Shown here: in pieces, positions 17,645-27,233 of the stretch
Position numbering within the stretch: position 1 is the first letter of the stretch
Layout of the letters: every line of letters starts with the position of its first letter
Source of the DNA: Mayfieldus sp963772265
GTDB lineage: Bacteria > Actinomycetota > Thermoleophilia > Solirubrobacterales > 70-9
Assembly (NCBI GenBank): GCA_963772265.1
Contig: CAVYWS010000004.1
Location: 1 to 64,000, forward strand
DNA: 64,000 bases
Direction: 5' to 3'
Translations under genes and position numbers: made by a program
The notes under the pieces: model-generated
What the model saw: only the letters and a program-made list of their open reading frames with translations
The model's database searches: none
What the model was told of the DNA's origin: nothing

Positions 17645-17674
17645 CTGGCCAGCCGGCCAGACCGGGTGTAGGCT
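17645..17674 (+). promoter_or_regulatory. P450-2 promoter with palindromic operator
   Basis: CTGGCC-N4-GGCCAG (17645-17660), then 8 nt, then TAGGCT (17669-17674), 15 nt before the ATG. Same layout as at 15305-15335. Confidence 0.6.
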
Positions 17675-17689
17675 GGCGGCGGAGTCCGG

Positions 17690-18960
17690 ATGGAACCGAC
17701 GCCCACCGATCAGACCGCGCACGATCCCGCGCTCAGCGACACGCCGATCGAGGAAGTGCTCGTCACCGAGCGCGAGGTCTGGGAGGACGGGCCGCCCTAT
17801 GAGCTCTTCAAGCGGATGCGGTCCGAGTGCCCGGTCCACTGGACCTCGAAGATCACCGAGTTCCCGAAGGAGGACGGCTTCTGGTCGGTGACCCGGGCCG
17901 ACGACGTCCACGACGTCAGCCGCGACTGGCAGACCTACTCGTCGGAGATCGGCGGCATCACCGCGCTCACCCACTCGGTCCTGCCGCTGGAGCTGGTCCA
18001 GGCGATGTTCATCGGAATGGACCCGCCCAAGCACGACCGCCTGAAGCAGCTCTTCCAGCGCGGCTTCACCCCGAAGCGGATCGCCGACCACGAGGACCAG
18101 ATCCGCGAGATCACGGTCGGCGTGCTCGATCGCCTCGAGGGCCGCGAGACCTGCGACCTGGTCCCCGACGTCGCCCAGCCGGTCGTCACCCGGGTGATCG
18201 GCAGCTTCATGGGGACCACGCCCGAGGACGACGAGGCCTGGGCGAAGCTGATGAACGCGATCATGGGCGCCGGCGATCCCGACATGAACCCGGAGGGCTT
18301 CGACGCGGTCGCCGAGCAGCAGGTGCCGGAGATGTTCGAGCGCTGCCGGCAGCTGATCGCCGAGCGGCGCGAGAACCCGACCGACGACCTGACCAGCGTC
18401 CTCGTCCACGCCGAGATCGACGGCGAGACGGCTCGAGGAGCACGAGATCGTGATGGGCTTCTTCCTGCTCGTCGCGGCCGGCAACGACAGCACCAAGGCG
18501 ACCTACTGCTCAGCGATGCGGGCGCTGATGGAGCACCCCGAGGAGCGCCAGAAGCTGCTCGACGACCCCTCGCTGGTCTCCAGCGCGGTCGAGGAGTCGC
18601 TGCGGATGTATCCCGGCCTTCGCCCACTTCGCCCGCACCGCGACCACAGACACCGAGCTCGCCGGACAGCCGATCGCCGAGGGGGAGAAGGTGTGCATGT
18701 GGTACGTCTCGTCGAACCGCGACGAGACCCGCTATGAGGACCCCGACCGCTTCGACGCCGCCCGCAACCCCGAGCACCAGGCCTTCGGCGCCGGCGGGCG
18801 GCACTTCTGCCTCGGCGCGGCGCTGGCGCGCCTGGAGCTCAACATCCTGCTCGAGGAGACGCTGGCCCGCTATCCCGGCGATGGAGATGGCGGAACGCCC
18901 GTCTACGCCGAGTCGCCGTTCATCAACCAGCTGAAGACGCTGCCGGTCCGGCTGCGCTAG
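17690..18960 (+). CDS. Cytochrome P450 (copy 2), frameshifted
   Basis: About 420 residues; starts with the same MEPTPTDQ as copy 1. Conserved: MDPPKHDRLKQLFQRGFTPKRI, I-helix AAGNDSTKATY, EESLRMYP and haem loop FGAGGRHFCLGAALARLE. Indels near 18430, 18615 and 18880; the end PVRLR at 18960 is clear. The N-terminal linker differs most from copy 1. Copies share the upstream operator and -10 box, so they are likely co-regulated. They may act on related terpenoid or steroid-like substrates, but the sequence does not say. Confidence 0.85.
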
Positions 18961-19051
18961 CCCCGGACCTGTCAGCTCCTGAGGTGTCCGGCCCGAGGGG
19001 CTCGGATCAGGGTCAAGGTCGAGGGATGGCGCCGCGACCGAAGGAGGAATC

Positions 19052-20438
19052 GTGGCTGATACGTTCGACGCAGCAGGGCTCCGGGAGGGCTTCGGAGGCG
19101 AGCTCCATACCCCCGAGCAGCGGTCCTACGACGAGGCCCGGACGGTCTTCAACGCCATGATCGACCGGCGGCCGGCGGTGATCGCGCAGTGCGAGACGCC
19201 GACGACGTCATCGCCGCGCTCGGGTTCGCCCAGGCAACGACCTGGAGATCGCGGTGCGCGGCGGCGGCCACAGCGTCGCCGGCGCATGCCTGACCGAGGG
19301 CGGCCTGGTCGTCGACCTGCGGCGGATGACCTCGGTCCGGGTCGATCCCGGTACGCGCACGGCGGTGGCGCGGGCGGCGCGACCTTGAGCGACCTCGACC
19401 GCGCCAGCCAGCCGCACGGCCTGGCCACCACCGGCGGCCGGGTCTCGACCACCGGCGTCGGCGGCTTCGTGCTGGGCGGCGGCCCGGCTGGCTGGAGCGC
19501 AGGTTCGGGCTGGCCGTGCGACAACCTGCTCGGCGTCGAGCTGGTGACGGCGGACGGCGCGACGCGTCCACGCGAGCGACGACGAGAACCCCGAGCTGTT
19601 CTGGGCCCTGCACGGCGGCGGCGGCAACTTCGGCGTCGCCACCGCCCTCACCCTGCAGCTGCACGCGCTGCCCGCAGTTCTCCGTCGCGCTGCTGCTGTA
19701 CCTGCCCCGAGTCGGCCCCGAAGTCGTGCGCACCTACCGCGACTTCGATCGAGACCGCCCCGGACGAGGCGGGCGGCGGCGTTGCATCTACCTCACCGGC
19801 CCGCCGGAGGACGTTCGTACCCGACGCACCTGGTCGGACACGCTGCTGTGCGGCGCGCTGCTCACGTACACGGGCCCCGAGGACGACGCCCGCGACGCTC
19901 GCCCGAGCCGCTGCTCGGCGCTCCGCCACGAGGCGGAGATCGTCACCGCGCTCCCCTACGCCGAGCTCCAGTGCATGCTCGACGACCCGCCGGGCTGCGG
20001 AACTACTGGTCGGCCGAGTACCTGACGGACGCTCCCCGACGAGGCGGTGGACCTGTTCTGCGCCCGCGGCCACGGCATGCCCGTGCCGTCGCCACCCGCA
20101 GCACGTCCTCTTCCCGCTGGGCGGCGCGGTCGCCCGCGGCCCCGCCGACTACCCGGTGCCCTGGCGCGCCGCCCCGTGGGCGGTCCACCCCTTCGGCATC
20201 TGGGAGGACCCGGCGGACGACGAGCGCGGCAGGCAGTGGGCCCACGACGTCGCGCCGACGTCCAGCCCTGGACGCACCGGCGCCGTCTACCTCAACTTCA
20301 TCGGCGACGAGGGCGAGGACCGGGTCGTCGCCGGCTCGGCGCGGAGAACCACGCCGCCTCGCCGCGGTCAAGGCGGAGTACGACCCGGACAACGTCTTTC
20401 ACTTGAACCACCCGATCAGCCCGATGACGACGGCCTAG
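19052..20438 (+). CDS. FAD-linked oxidoreductase (berberine-bridge type), heavily frameshifted
   Basis: GTG start with ribosome site GAAGGAGGA. Read across frames it shows the FAD_binding_4 core: EIAVRGGGHSVAGAC (the His that commonly links FAD covalently), GGLVVDLRRM, GGATLSDLDR, GLATTGGRVSTTGVGGFVLGGG, and LFWALHGGGGNFGVAT. The berberine-bridge C-terminus YDPDNVFHLNHPISP ends at 20438. At least eight indels. Length is about 460 residues, as usual for the family. It probably oxidises a phenolic, sugar or similar alcohol. The MFS exporter follows 55 nt later. Confidence 0.75.
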
Positions 20439-20480
20439 GCGGACCCGGGCGGGATTCGCGGCGCAAGCCGACGCATCCGA

Positions 20481-20486
20481 TAGGCT
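20481..20486 (+). promoter_or_regulatory. -10 box TAGGCT of MFS gene
   Basis: Ends 6 nt before the GTG at 20493; leaderless layout. Confidence 0.5.
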
Positions 20487-20492
20487 GGCCGC

Positions 20493-21948
20493 GTGGGTCT
20501 CGCGACGCATCTGAGAGGGAGGGCATCGACCGCTGGCTGCTGTGGTTCGGGGGCGGCGCCTTCTTCGCCTGCTATCTGGGCCAGACCGTCGCTCGGGGTG
20601 ATCCAGCCGACGATCGACGCCGGAGCTGCAGCTCTCGGCATCGGAGGCGCAGTGGGTCGTCGACTCCTTCTTCCTGGCCCTGGCGCTGTTCGCCGCCCCC
20701 GGCGGGCGCCTCGGCGACTACTACGGCCACCGCCAGGTGCTGCTCGTCGCCCTCGCCGTCTTCGCCCTGGGCTCGCTCTCGGCGGCGGTCTCGCAGGGCT
20801 TCGGCTGGCTCGTCCCAGCATCGGATCGCCGGCATCGGCGCCTCTAAGCTCTATCCCTCCAGCGCGGCGCTGATCGCCAACAGCGTGCCGCTGGAGCATC
20901 CGCGGCCGCGCGATCGGCCGGTACTCGGCGATCGGGGTCTCCGTCTTCGTGATCGGCCCGCTGGCCGCCGGGCTGCTCACCGAGGCGATCGACTGGCGGT
21001 CGATCTTCGCCCTCGCAGGCCGCGGTCGGCGATCGCCTCGCCGCGGTCGGCATGGCGGAGGGTCGACAAGCGCCCCGCCGGCGAGCCCGCGCCCCTTCGA
21101 CTATCGCCGGCCTGGTGGTGCTGCTGGTCGGGCTGACCGCGCTGCTGGTGGCGCTGATGCAGGCGCTCACCTGGGGCTGGGACTCGGCGCCGACCAGTGC
21201 TGCTGTTCGCTGACGGAGCAGTCGCCTGCTGGCCGGTTTCGCGCCGGCTGGAGCTGGCGCGCGGACGTACCCGCTGCTCGACGCTGAGCCTGCTGCGGCC
21301 GGCGCGTACTTGCGCGGCATCGCGCTGGCGATGTTCGCGGCCCAGTTCATCGCTCAACGGCTTCATGATCTACATCGCCACCTACTTCCAGCACATCCTC
21401 GGCTACGGGGCGCTGCTGGCCTCGCTGGCGATGCTGCCGGCCATGTCGCGCCGGGCCGCTCTATCAACGTCGCTCGATCGGGCGCGATCACCGACCGCAT
21501 CGGCGCCCGGACGCCCGGCGGTCGTCGGCTACGCGGCTGGCCGCCGTCGGCCTTGGCCTGGATGGCGGCCTTCGTCGACGCCGACAGCTACTTGCTCCTG
21601 GTCCCCGGCCTGCTCGGTGCTCGGCGATCGGCGATCGCGCCGATGTTCACCTCGCTGCTCACCGCGCTGTCCAACGCGGTCTGCCGCCGAGCGAGCGCGG
21701 CGACGCCAACGCCCTGGTGCTGACCGATCCGCTGGATCGGCGCCGCGGCGGGGACGATGGTCCTCGGGGTGGTGATCCACGCCACCGAGCGCGGCGGCGT
21801 CCCGACCAGCGGCCGGCTACGCCGCCGCCTTTTTGGTCAATGCCGGCCGTCGTCCTCGCCGGGCTGGCGGCCTGCGTATCTGCTGCTGGGCGGGCCGCAG
21901 GGCGAGGCCGAGCCGGGCCGCCGGCACCACCTCCGGCCCCACCTCTGA
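20493..21948 (+). CDS. MFS transporter, EmrB/QacA-like, heavily frameshifted
   Basis: Combining frames gives a protein of about 480 residues with many hydrophobic segments: FGGGAFFACYLGQT, TLDAALPALGIGGSEAQWVVDSFFLALALFAAPGGRLGDYYGHRQVLLVALAVFALGS (motif A GRLGD.YG.R), GIGVSVFVIGPLAAGLLTEAIDWRSIF (motif C region) and FMIYIATYFQHILGYGALLASLAMLP. This matches the 14-helix drug/H+ antiporter group. Broken by about ten indels. Possibly exports the product of the adjacent oxidoreductase or an antibiotic (inference). Confidence 0.7.
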
Positions 21949-22093
21949 CGCTCAGGCCGAGGGCCAGCGGCTGGTCACGACCTTGCGCTCGCTGAAGAAC
22001 TCGAGTCCGTCGCGTTGGGCTGCGCTCATCTTGCCGCCGTCCATGACGGTACCGTGCGCCGATCCGTGTCCTGAGGGGATTGGAGGGTTTCGC

Positions 22094-22817
22094 ATGCTCA
22101 GCATCTCGGATTCGCGCAACTTCACGCGCACGCTGGCGGCGATCTGCCTGGTCGCGACGCCGATCCTGCTTTTCGCGGCGGTCCTGCTCGCGCCCAACAC
22201 GCAGCGACGACGCCGGCAAGGCGCTCAACCAGGTCGCCGACAACAAGGCCAGAGACGTGATCGGCGGGCTGCTGTTCCTGTTCGCGCCGCTGGTCCTGGT
22301 GCCGGGGATGATGGGCGTGATCCGGCTGATGCGCCGCGGCGGCGTGACCCTGGGGCAGGTCGGCGCGGCGCTGATCATGTTCGGGGGCCTGATGACGATG
22401 GCCTTCTACGGCTACGGAGTGGTCCAGTACATCGCCGCCACCGAAAGCGGCCTCGACCACGCCCAGATGGCGAAGCTCTTCGACGCCGTCGACGACAGCG
22501 CCCTGCAGATCCCGGTCATCCTCGGCTTCGTCGTCGGCCTGCTGATCGGCAGCATCCTGCTGGCGATCGCGCTGTGGCGAAACCGGGTCGTGCCGGTCTG
22601 GGGGCCGATCGCCCTGGTGATCTCCGCCATCCTCGGCTTCTTCGGCATGAGCCCGGCGATCGGCGCGATCTCCTTCGCGCTGCTGTTCGTCGGCGTGCTC
22701 CCGATCGCCCAGAAGCTGCTCTCGATCTCCGACGAGGAGTGGGAGGACTGGCACCTGCCCGAGGCAGGCGGGGGGCCTGCCGCGCCGCTGGCCTCGGAGG
22801 GAACTCCGCCGGGGTAG
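22094..22817 (+). CDS. Membrane protein, about 6 TM segments, one frameshift
   Basis: ATG at 22094 after GGAGG. An indel near 22200 links MLSISDSRNFTRTLAAICLVATPILLFAAVLLAP to a frame with segments GGLLFLFAPLVLVPGMMGVI, VGAALIMFGGLMTMAFYGYGVVQYI, VILGFVVGLLIGSILLAIAL, WGPIALVISAILGFFGM and ISFALLFVGVLPIAQKLL, ending in an acidic tail. About 240 residues; the family is not recognised (DUF4386-like proteins look similar). Confidence 0.6.
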
Positions 22818-22966
22818 GCACCCGGCGTCTTTCACCTCCACCCCCCGATTCGACCGCTGGCCGCAGCCTGAAGCTGCTCTGCCGGCTCTCCATGCCCGCT
22901 CACCCGCAGGCTGGCGCGGGCTAGAGTCCTGTCCATACGACCAGCGAACAGACAGGAGATCACCCG

Positions 22967-23347
22967 ATGAGCAAGAGCGAGCCCGCAATCGACGAGGCCC
23001 GCGCCCGCGAGCTGCTGCAACGTGAGCGGGAGCGGATCGAGCGCTCGCTCTCCGACCAGCAGAGGGTGCGCGGCAGCGAGAACGAGCAGCGCCCCGACGA
23101 GCAGAATCCGGAGGACGACGCCGAGGTGATCGAGAGCGAGGAGGTCGACGACGCCCTCGCCGAGCAGCTGCGGGCCGAGCTCGAGGCGGTCGAGCGGGCC
23201 GAGAAGCGGCTCGAGGAGGGCAGCTACGGCCTCTCGATCGAGAGCGGGGAGCCGATCCCGGCCGAGCGCCTCGAGGCGATCCCCTGGGCCGAGCGCACGC
23301 CCGCCGAGCAGCAGGAGTTCGAGCGAACCCACGGGCGCTCGCTCTAG
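22967..23347 (+). CDS. DksA/TraR-like protein lacking zinc cysteines
   Basis: 126 residues. Family members bind the RNA polymerase secondary channel through a coiled coil with an acidic tip, held by a C4 zinc finger. Here the coiled coil (RARELLQRERERIERSLSDQQ ... LAEQLRAELEAVERAEKRLEEG) and the finger frame YGLSIESGEPIPAERLEAIPWAERTPAEQ are clear, but all four Cys positions are replaced (SIES for CxxC). Such Cys-less forms exist and fold without zinc. It has ribosome site CAGGAGA and a TAGAGT box at 22922. It reads straight into the NhaA gene. Confidence 0.8.
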   Translation: MSKSEPAIDEARARELLQRERERIERSLSDQQRVRGSENEQRPDEQNPEDDAEVIESEEVDDALAEQLRAELEAVERAEKRLEEGSYGLSIESGEPIPAERLEAIPWAERTPAEQQEFERTHGRSL

Positions 23348-23349
23348 TT

Positions 23350-25228
23350 CGCTGGCGCGCGAGACCTTCACCGGCCGCACCGCCTGGGCGCGCAGCCTGC
23401 CGACGCCGCTGCGCGACTTCCTCAGCACCGAGACCGGCAGCGCGGTGGTCCTGCTCGCGCGCGGCGATCGCGGCGCTGGCCTGGGCCAACATCGACCTCG
23501 GCTCCTACGACAGCGTCTGGCAGACGAAGCTGGCGATCCGGATCGGCGACGACGGGATCACCCAGAGCCTGCGGGAATGGGTCAACAACGGGCTGATGAC
23601 CTTCTTCTTCCTCGTCGTCGGCCTCGAGGTGCGGCGCGAGTTCGACATCGGCGAGCTGCGCGAGCGCCGCCGCCTGGCGCTTCCGGTCGCCGCGGGCCTC
23701 GGCGGGATGCTGGTGCCGATCGCGATCTATCTGGCGATCAACGCCGGCGACACCTCGGCGCAGGGGTGGGGGGTGGCGATGTCGACCGACACCGCCTTCG
23801 CGCTCGGGATGCTGGCGCTGGTCGGCTCGCGCTTCCCGGACCGACTGCGGGCCTTCCTGCTGACGATCGTCGTCGTCGACGACCTCGTCGCGCTGGGCGT
23901 GATCGTCTTCGTCTACACCGACAGCGTCGACCTGCTTCCGCTGTTGATCGCGATCGGCGATCTTCGCGGTGGTCGTCGCGCTGCTGGCGCTGCGGATCCG
24001 CGGCGGCCCGCTCTACTTCCTGCTCGCGGTGGCGACATGGGTGCCGCTGTATGAGTCCGGAGTCGACCCGGTCGTGCTCGGGCTGGCGATCGGCCTGATC
24101 GTCTGGGCCTATCCGGCGGGGCGCGACGAGCTCGAGCGCGCCACCGACCTCTTCCGCGGCTTTCGCGAGCAGCCGACGCCGGAGCTCGAGCGTGCGGCGC
24201 GGGTGGGCCTGCGGGCGGCGGTCTCGCCCAACGCCCGCCTGCAGCGGATCTACCACCCCTGGACCAGCTACGTGATCGTCCCGCTGTTCGCGCTTGCCAA
24301 CGTCGGGATCTCGCTCGACCGGGACTTTCTCTCCGAGGCCTATTCCTCGCCGATCACCCTCGGGATCATCTTCGGCTACGTGCTCGGCAAGCCGATCGGC
24401 ATCTTCGCCCTCAGCTGGCTGACGACGAGGCTGAGCGGCGAGCGGCTGCGGCCGCCGGTCGGCTGGGCCGCGGTCGCCGGCGGCGGCGCGATCGCCGGGA
24501 TCGGCTTCACGGTCTCGATCCTGATCGCGACGCTGGCCTTCAGCGGGGTCGAGCTGCAGCAGGCGAAGCTGGGCGTGCTCAGCGCCGCGGTCGGGGCGGC
24601 GCTTCTGACCTGGCTGATCCTGCGCGCGACCGCGATGATGCCGCGCCGGCGGCGGATCGAGGCGCTGTTCGGCACCTCGGAGACGCTCGTCGACCTGGCG
24701 GTGCCGGTGGATCCCGATCGCGACCACATCCGCGGGCCCGGCGAGGGACCGGTGACGGTGGTCGAGTACGGCGACTTCGAGTGCCCGTTCTGCGGCCGGG
24801 CCGAGCCCGTGGTGCGCGAGCTGCTGGCCGACTTCGCCGACGTTCGCTACGTCTGGCGCCATCTGCCGCTCTCCGACGTCCACCCCGACGCGCAGCTCGC
24901 CGCCGAGGCCTCCGAGGCCGCCGCGATGCAGGACTCCTTCTGGGAGATGCACGACGTGCTGCTCGAGCACCAGGATGAGCTGCGCCCGCGCGACCTGATC
25001 GGCTACGCCGAGCAGCTCGGCCTCGACCTCGAGCGCTTCGAGCACGACCTGCGTCATCACAAGGGAGCGCCGCGGGTCGAGGAGGACGTCGACTCGGCCG
25101 ACCGCAGCGGAGTCGCCGGCACCCCGACCTTCTTCATCAACGAGCGCCGCCACGACGGCGCCTACGACGTCGCGACCCTCGAGTCGGCGGTGCGCAACGC
25201 CGGAGCCCGCGCCGCGGTTGCGCGCTAG
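23350..25228 (+). CDS. nhaA: Na+/H+ antiporter NhaA fused to DsbA-like thioredoxin domain
   Basis: About 620 residues. NhaA part: GLMTFFFLVVGLEVRREF, SAQGWGVAMSTDTAFALGML, and the ion-binding Asp pair in TIVVVDDLVALGVI, with 11-12 membrane segments ending near FSGVELQQAKLGVLSAAVGAALL. The C-terminal part (from about 24,690) is a DsbA-like domain: VVEYGDFECPFCGRAEP with the CPFC active site, and GVAGTPTFFIN with the cis-proline. Two indels (near 23460 and 23965) break the first half. The start is unclear: there is no good start codon between the DksA-like stop and the first conserved residues. Expected in the membrane with the thioredoxin domain on one face. Confidence 0.85.
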
Positions 25229-26019
25229 GTCGCCGGCATCGTCGGGCGGCGGCGCAGGGCGAGGCTGACCCCGACCTCGTCGAAGCCGATCCGCCGGTAG
25301 AGCTGCTGGGGCCAGTCGGTTGCGTCGGCGGTGATGAAGATCAGCTCGTCGCCGTCGATCCGCGAGGCCTCGATCGCGGCCGCGACGACGGCCCGGGCGA
25401 GGCCGCGGTTGCGAAACTCGGGCAGGGTCTCGACGTGCTCGACCTGCCCGACGCCGTCGCCCTGGTAGAGGCGGCAGGCCGAGGCGACCCGGCCGCCCTC
25501 GAAGGCGGCGAAGGAGCGGTCGCTGCGAACCTCGGCGATCCGCCGGTCGAGCTCGATCAGCTGCGGCGCCGCCGCGGGCGTGGTCCAGGGGTGCTCCTCC
25601 ATCAGCGCCAGCCGCAGCGGCTGGGCGACCTCGCGCCGCACCTGCTCGGCCTGCGCGCTCGGAGGACGGTCGGGCTCGCGGCGCAGCACCATGTTCACGG
25701 TCCGGTCGACGTCCCAGTCGAGGCCGACGAAGTCGGCCTCGAGCTCGTCGGCGAGGGCCGGGCGCCGTGTCTTCACCGTGCGATGCGTCATTCCCAGCTC
25801 GCCGAGGACCTCGTCGGCGAGCACGGAGATCTGCTCCGCCGGCGGGCCCGGCTCCTCCAGCAGCAGGTAGTTGGCGTCCCAGACCAGCGGAATCGTCGGG
25901 TTGAGGACAGCCCGCACTCCGTCGCCGAGGTCCTCGACCCGCTCCGCGGCGTCGATCTCGCGCTCGAGCTCGAAGTCGCGGCAGCGCTGCAGAAGCTCGG
26001 TCTCGGTCAGCTGGGGCAC
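25225..26019 (-). CDS. GNAT family N-acetyltransferase
   Basis: 264 residues, intact. The N-terminal half resembles a diverged second GNAT-like lobe. The C-terminal half has the acetyl-CoA motif HVETLPEFRNRGLARAVVAAAIEAS (Q/RxxGxG/A as RNRGLA) and the beta-strand ELIFITADATDWPQQLYRRIGFDEVG. The substrate is unknown. Its stop overlaps the end of the convergent nhaA gene by 4 bases. Confidence 0.85.
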   Translation of the reverse strand: MPQLTETELLQRCRDFELEREIDAAERVEDLGDGVRAVLNPTIPLVWDANYLLLEEPGPPAEQISVLADEVLGELGMTHRTVKTRRPALADELEADFVGLDWDVDRTVNMVLRREPDRPPSAQAEQVRREVAQPLRLALMEEHPWTTPAAAPQLIELDRRIAEVRSDRSFAAFEGGRVASACRLYQGDGVGQVEHVETLPEFRNRGLARAVVAAAIEASRIDGDELIFITADATDWPQQLYRRIGFDEVGVSLALRRRPTMPAT

Positions 26020-26059
26020 GCCAGGGAAGCTACCGGGGTCGGGCCGGGCCCGAAACGAG

Positions 26060-26084
26060 CGGCGCCCGCCGATGGCGGGCGCCG
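26060..26084 (-). terminator. Terminator of first cold-shock gene
   Basis: 11-bp perfect stem with a 3-base loop (GGCGCCCGCC/GGCGGGCGCC plus a closing C-G pair), 20 nt after the csp stop on the minus strand. Confidence 0.7.
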
Positions 26085-26104
26085 CGGTCAGCCTGTGCAG
26101 TTGG

Positions 26105-26308
26105 TCAGACCGGCTGCACCTGGGCGGCGGCCGGGCCCTTCGGGCCCTCCTCCACCTCGTAGTTCACCTGCGAACCCTCGGTGAGCGACTTGAAGCCGTC
26201 CCCCTGGATCGCGCTGAAGTGAACAAAGACGTCCTTCGAGCCGTCATCGGGCGTGATGAACCCGTAGCCCTTGTCGTCGCTGAACCATTTGACAGTTCCT
26301 GTAGGCAC
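26105..26308 (-). CDS. Cold-shock protein 1
   Basis: 67 residues, GTG start after GGAGG. One OB-fold domain with RNP1 KGYGFIT and RNP2 VFVHFSAI; single-stranded RNA/DNA chaperone. Very close to the second copy at 26604 (differences mainly in SKDVFVHFSAIQGDG against SNDVFVHHSAIGGEG). The two genes have similar leaders, so they are a recent tandem pair. Upstream residues in the same open frame are the leader, not protein. Confidence 0.93.
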   Translation of the reverse strand: MPTGTVKWFSDDKGYGFITPDDGSKDVFVHFSAIQGDGFKSLTEGSQVNYEVEEGPKGPAAAQVQPV

Positions 26309-26395
26309 ACATGCCTCCACTTTCGATGTGCTGCGAACGCGGGATATGCCGGTTGAGCAAACGACCCGAGCGCAATGCACAAACTTGCCGAGCGT
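26309..26395 (-). promoter_or_regulatory. 5' leader of cold-shock gene 1
   Basis: Matches the leader of csp 2 in several blocks (on the minus strand: CGGCAARTYTGTGCAT-like, GCGCTCG, CGCGTTCGCAGCACAT), although the coding regions lie 500 bp apart. Conserved untranslated blocks before csp genes suggest a temperature-sensing or stability element (inference). Confidence 0.45.
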
Positions 26396-26550
26396 AACCC
26401 CGGCCTAACATCGCGCACCGTAGCGAACCGGCTCGCTGGATGCCTGCTCACGCGCGCGAACTGACGCCGCTCGGCCGCAGATCAGCGGCTAGCAGGACCC
26501 GCGCCCGACCAGCGCTCGGAATGGTCGCCGCGTTTATACGCCCAAAAAGA

Positions 26551-26586
26551 ACGGCCCGCAACCGACAACCGTCGGTTGCGGGCCGT
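26551..26586 (-). terminator. Terminator of second cold-shock gene
   Basis: Perfect 16-bp stem with AACC-type 4-base loop. On the minus strand it is followed by TTCTTTTT, a clear intrinsic terminator, 17 nt after the csp 2 stop. Confidence 0.9.
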
Positions 26587-26603
26587 GTGAGCCTTGGCCC
26601 GTC

Positions 26604-26813
26604 CTAGACGGGCGAGACGGAACCGGAAACCGCGGCCGGGCCCTTGGGGCCGGCTTCGGTTTCGTAGTTCACCTTGGCGCCTTCCTGCAGCGACTTGAAT
26701 CCCTCGCCGCCGATCGCGCTGTGATGAACGAAGACGTCATTCGAGCCGTCATCGGGCGTGATGAACCCGTAGCCCTTGTCGTCGCTGAACCATTTGACTG
26801 TTCCTGTAGGCAT
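26604..26813 (-). CDS. Cold-shock protein 2
   Basis: 69 residues; ATG at 26813 with a strong TAAGGAGGAG ribosome site. RNP1 KGYGFIT and RNP2 VFVHHSAI present; C-terminus SGSVSPV. Same role as the paralogue at 26105, with a stronger start region and terminator, so it is probably the more highly expressed copy. Confidence 0.93.
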   Translation of the reverse strand: MPTGTVKWFSDDKGYGFITPDDGSNDVFVHHSAIGGEGFKSLQEGAKVNYETEAGPKGPAAVSGSVSPV

Positions 26814-26895
26814 GTACTCCTCCTTATGTGCTGCGAACGCGGAGGAGCGGTGAAGCAACGACGCGAGCGCTATGCACGACTTTGCCGGGCTATTG
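26814..26895 (-). promoter_or_regulatory. 5' leader of cold-shock gene 2
   Basis: Shares blocks with the leader of csp 1, notably GCGTTCGCAGCACAT just before the ribosome site and GTGCAT-GCGCTCG about 50 nt further upstream. Confidence 0.45.
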
Positions 26896-26976
26896 CCCAG
26901 CTGAACGGCGGGGACGCTAGCGCACCCGGCCGCTCGACGCAGTACCGCGCGTGCAAATGCACCTATCCTCGCCTCG

Positions 26977-27166
26977 ATGCGCCCACCGTTCGTGCTCGCC
27001 GCCCATGCCCAGCGCTACGTCACCCACAGCACCATCAACCATGCTGCGGGCAGCAGCACCTGGACCGCAGTCCTGGCGGGCCTGATCCCGATCCTCGGGA
27101 TCGCCGCCGCCGGCGATCCTCGTCTACGCCTTCGTGCGCCAGGACGGCGAAGCAGGTAAGGACTAG
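26977..27166 (+). CDS. Small single-TM protein, one frameshift
   Basis: A TATCCT -10 box (26964-26969) ends 7 nt before the ATG. The protein, MRPPFVLAAHAQRYVTHSTINHAAGSSTW..., has one membrane helix VLAGLIPILGIAAAAILVYAFV after removing one extra base near 27110, then a short tail RQDGEAGKD. About 62 residues; unknown function. Confidence 0.5.
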
Positions 27167-27233
27167 GGTCCGCCGGTCTATAGCCTGCGGGCGCCCCGCT
27201 CGCCCGACCCGAACCCGGAGGTAGCAAGGACCA

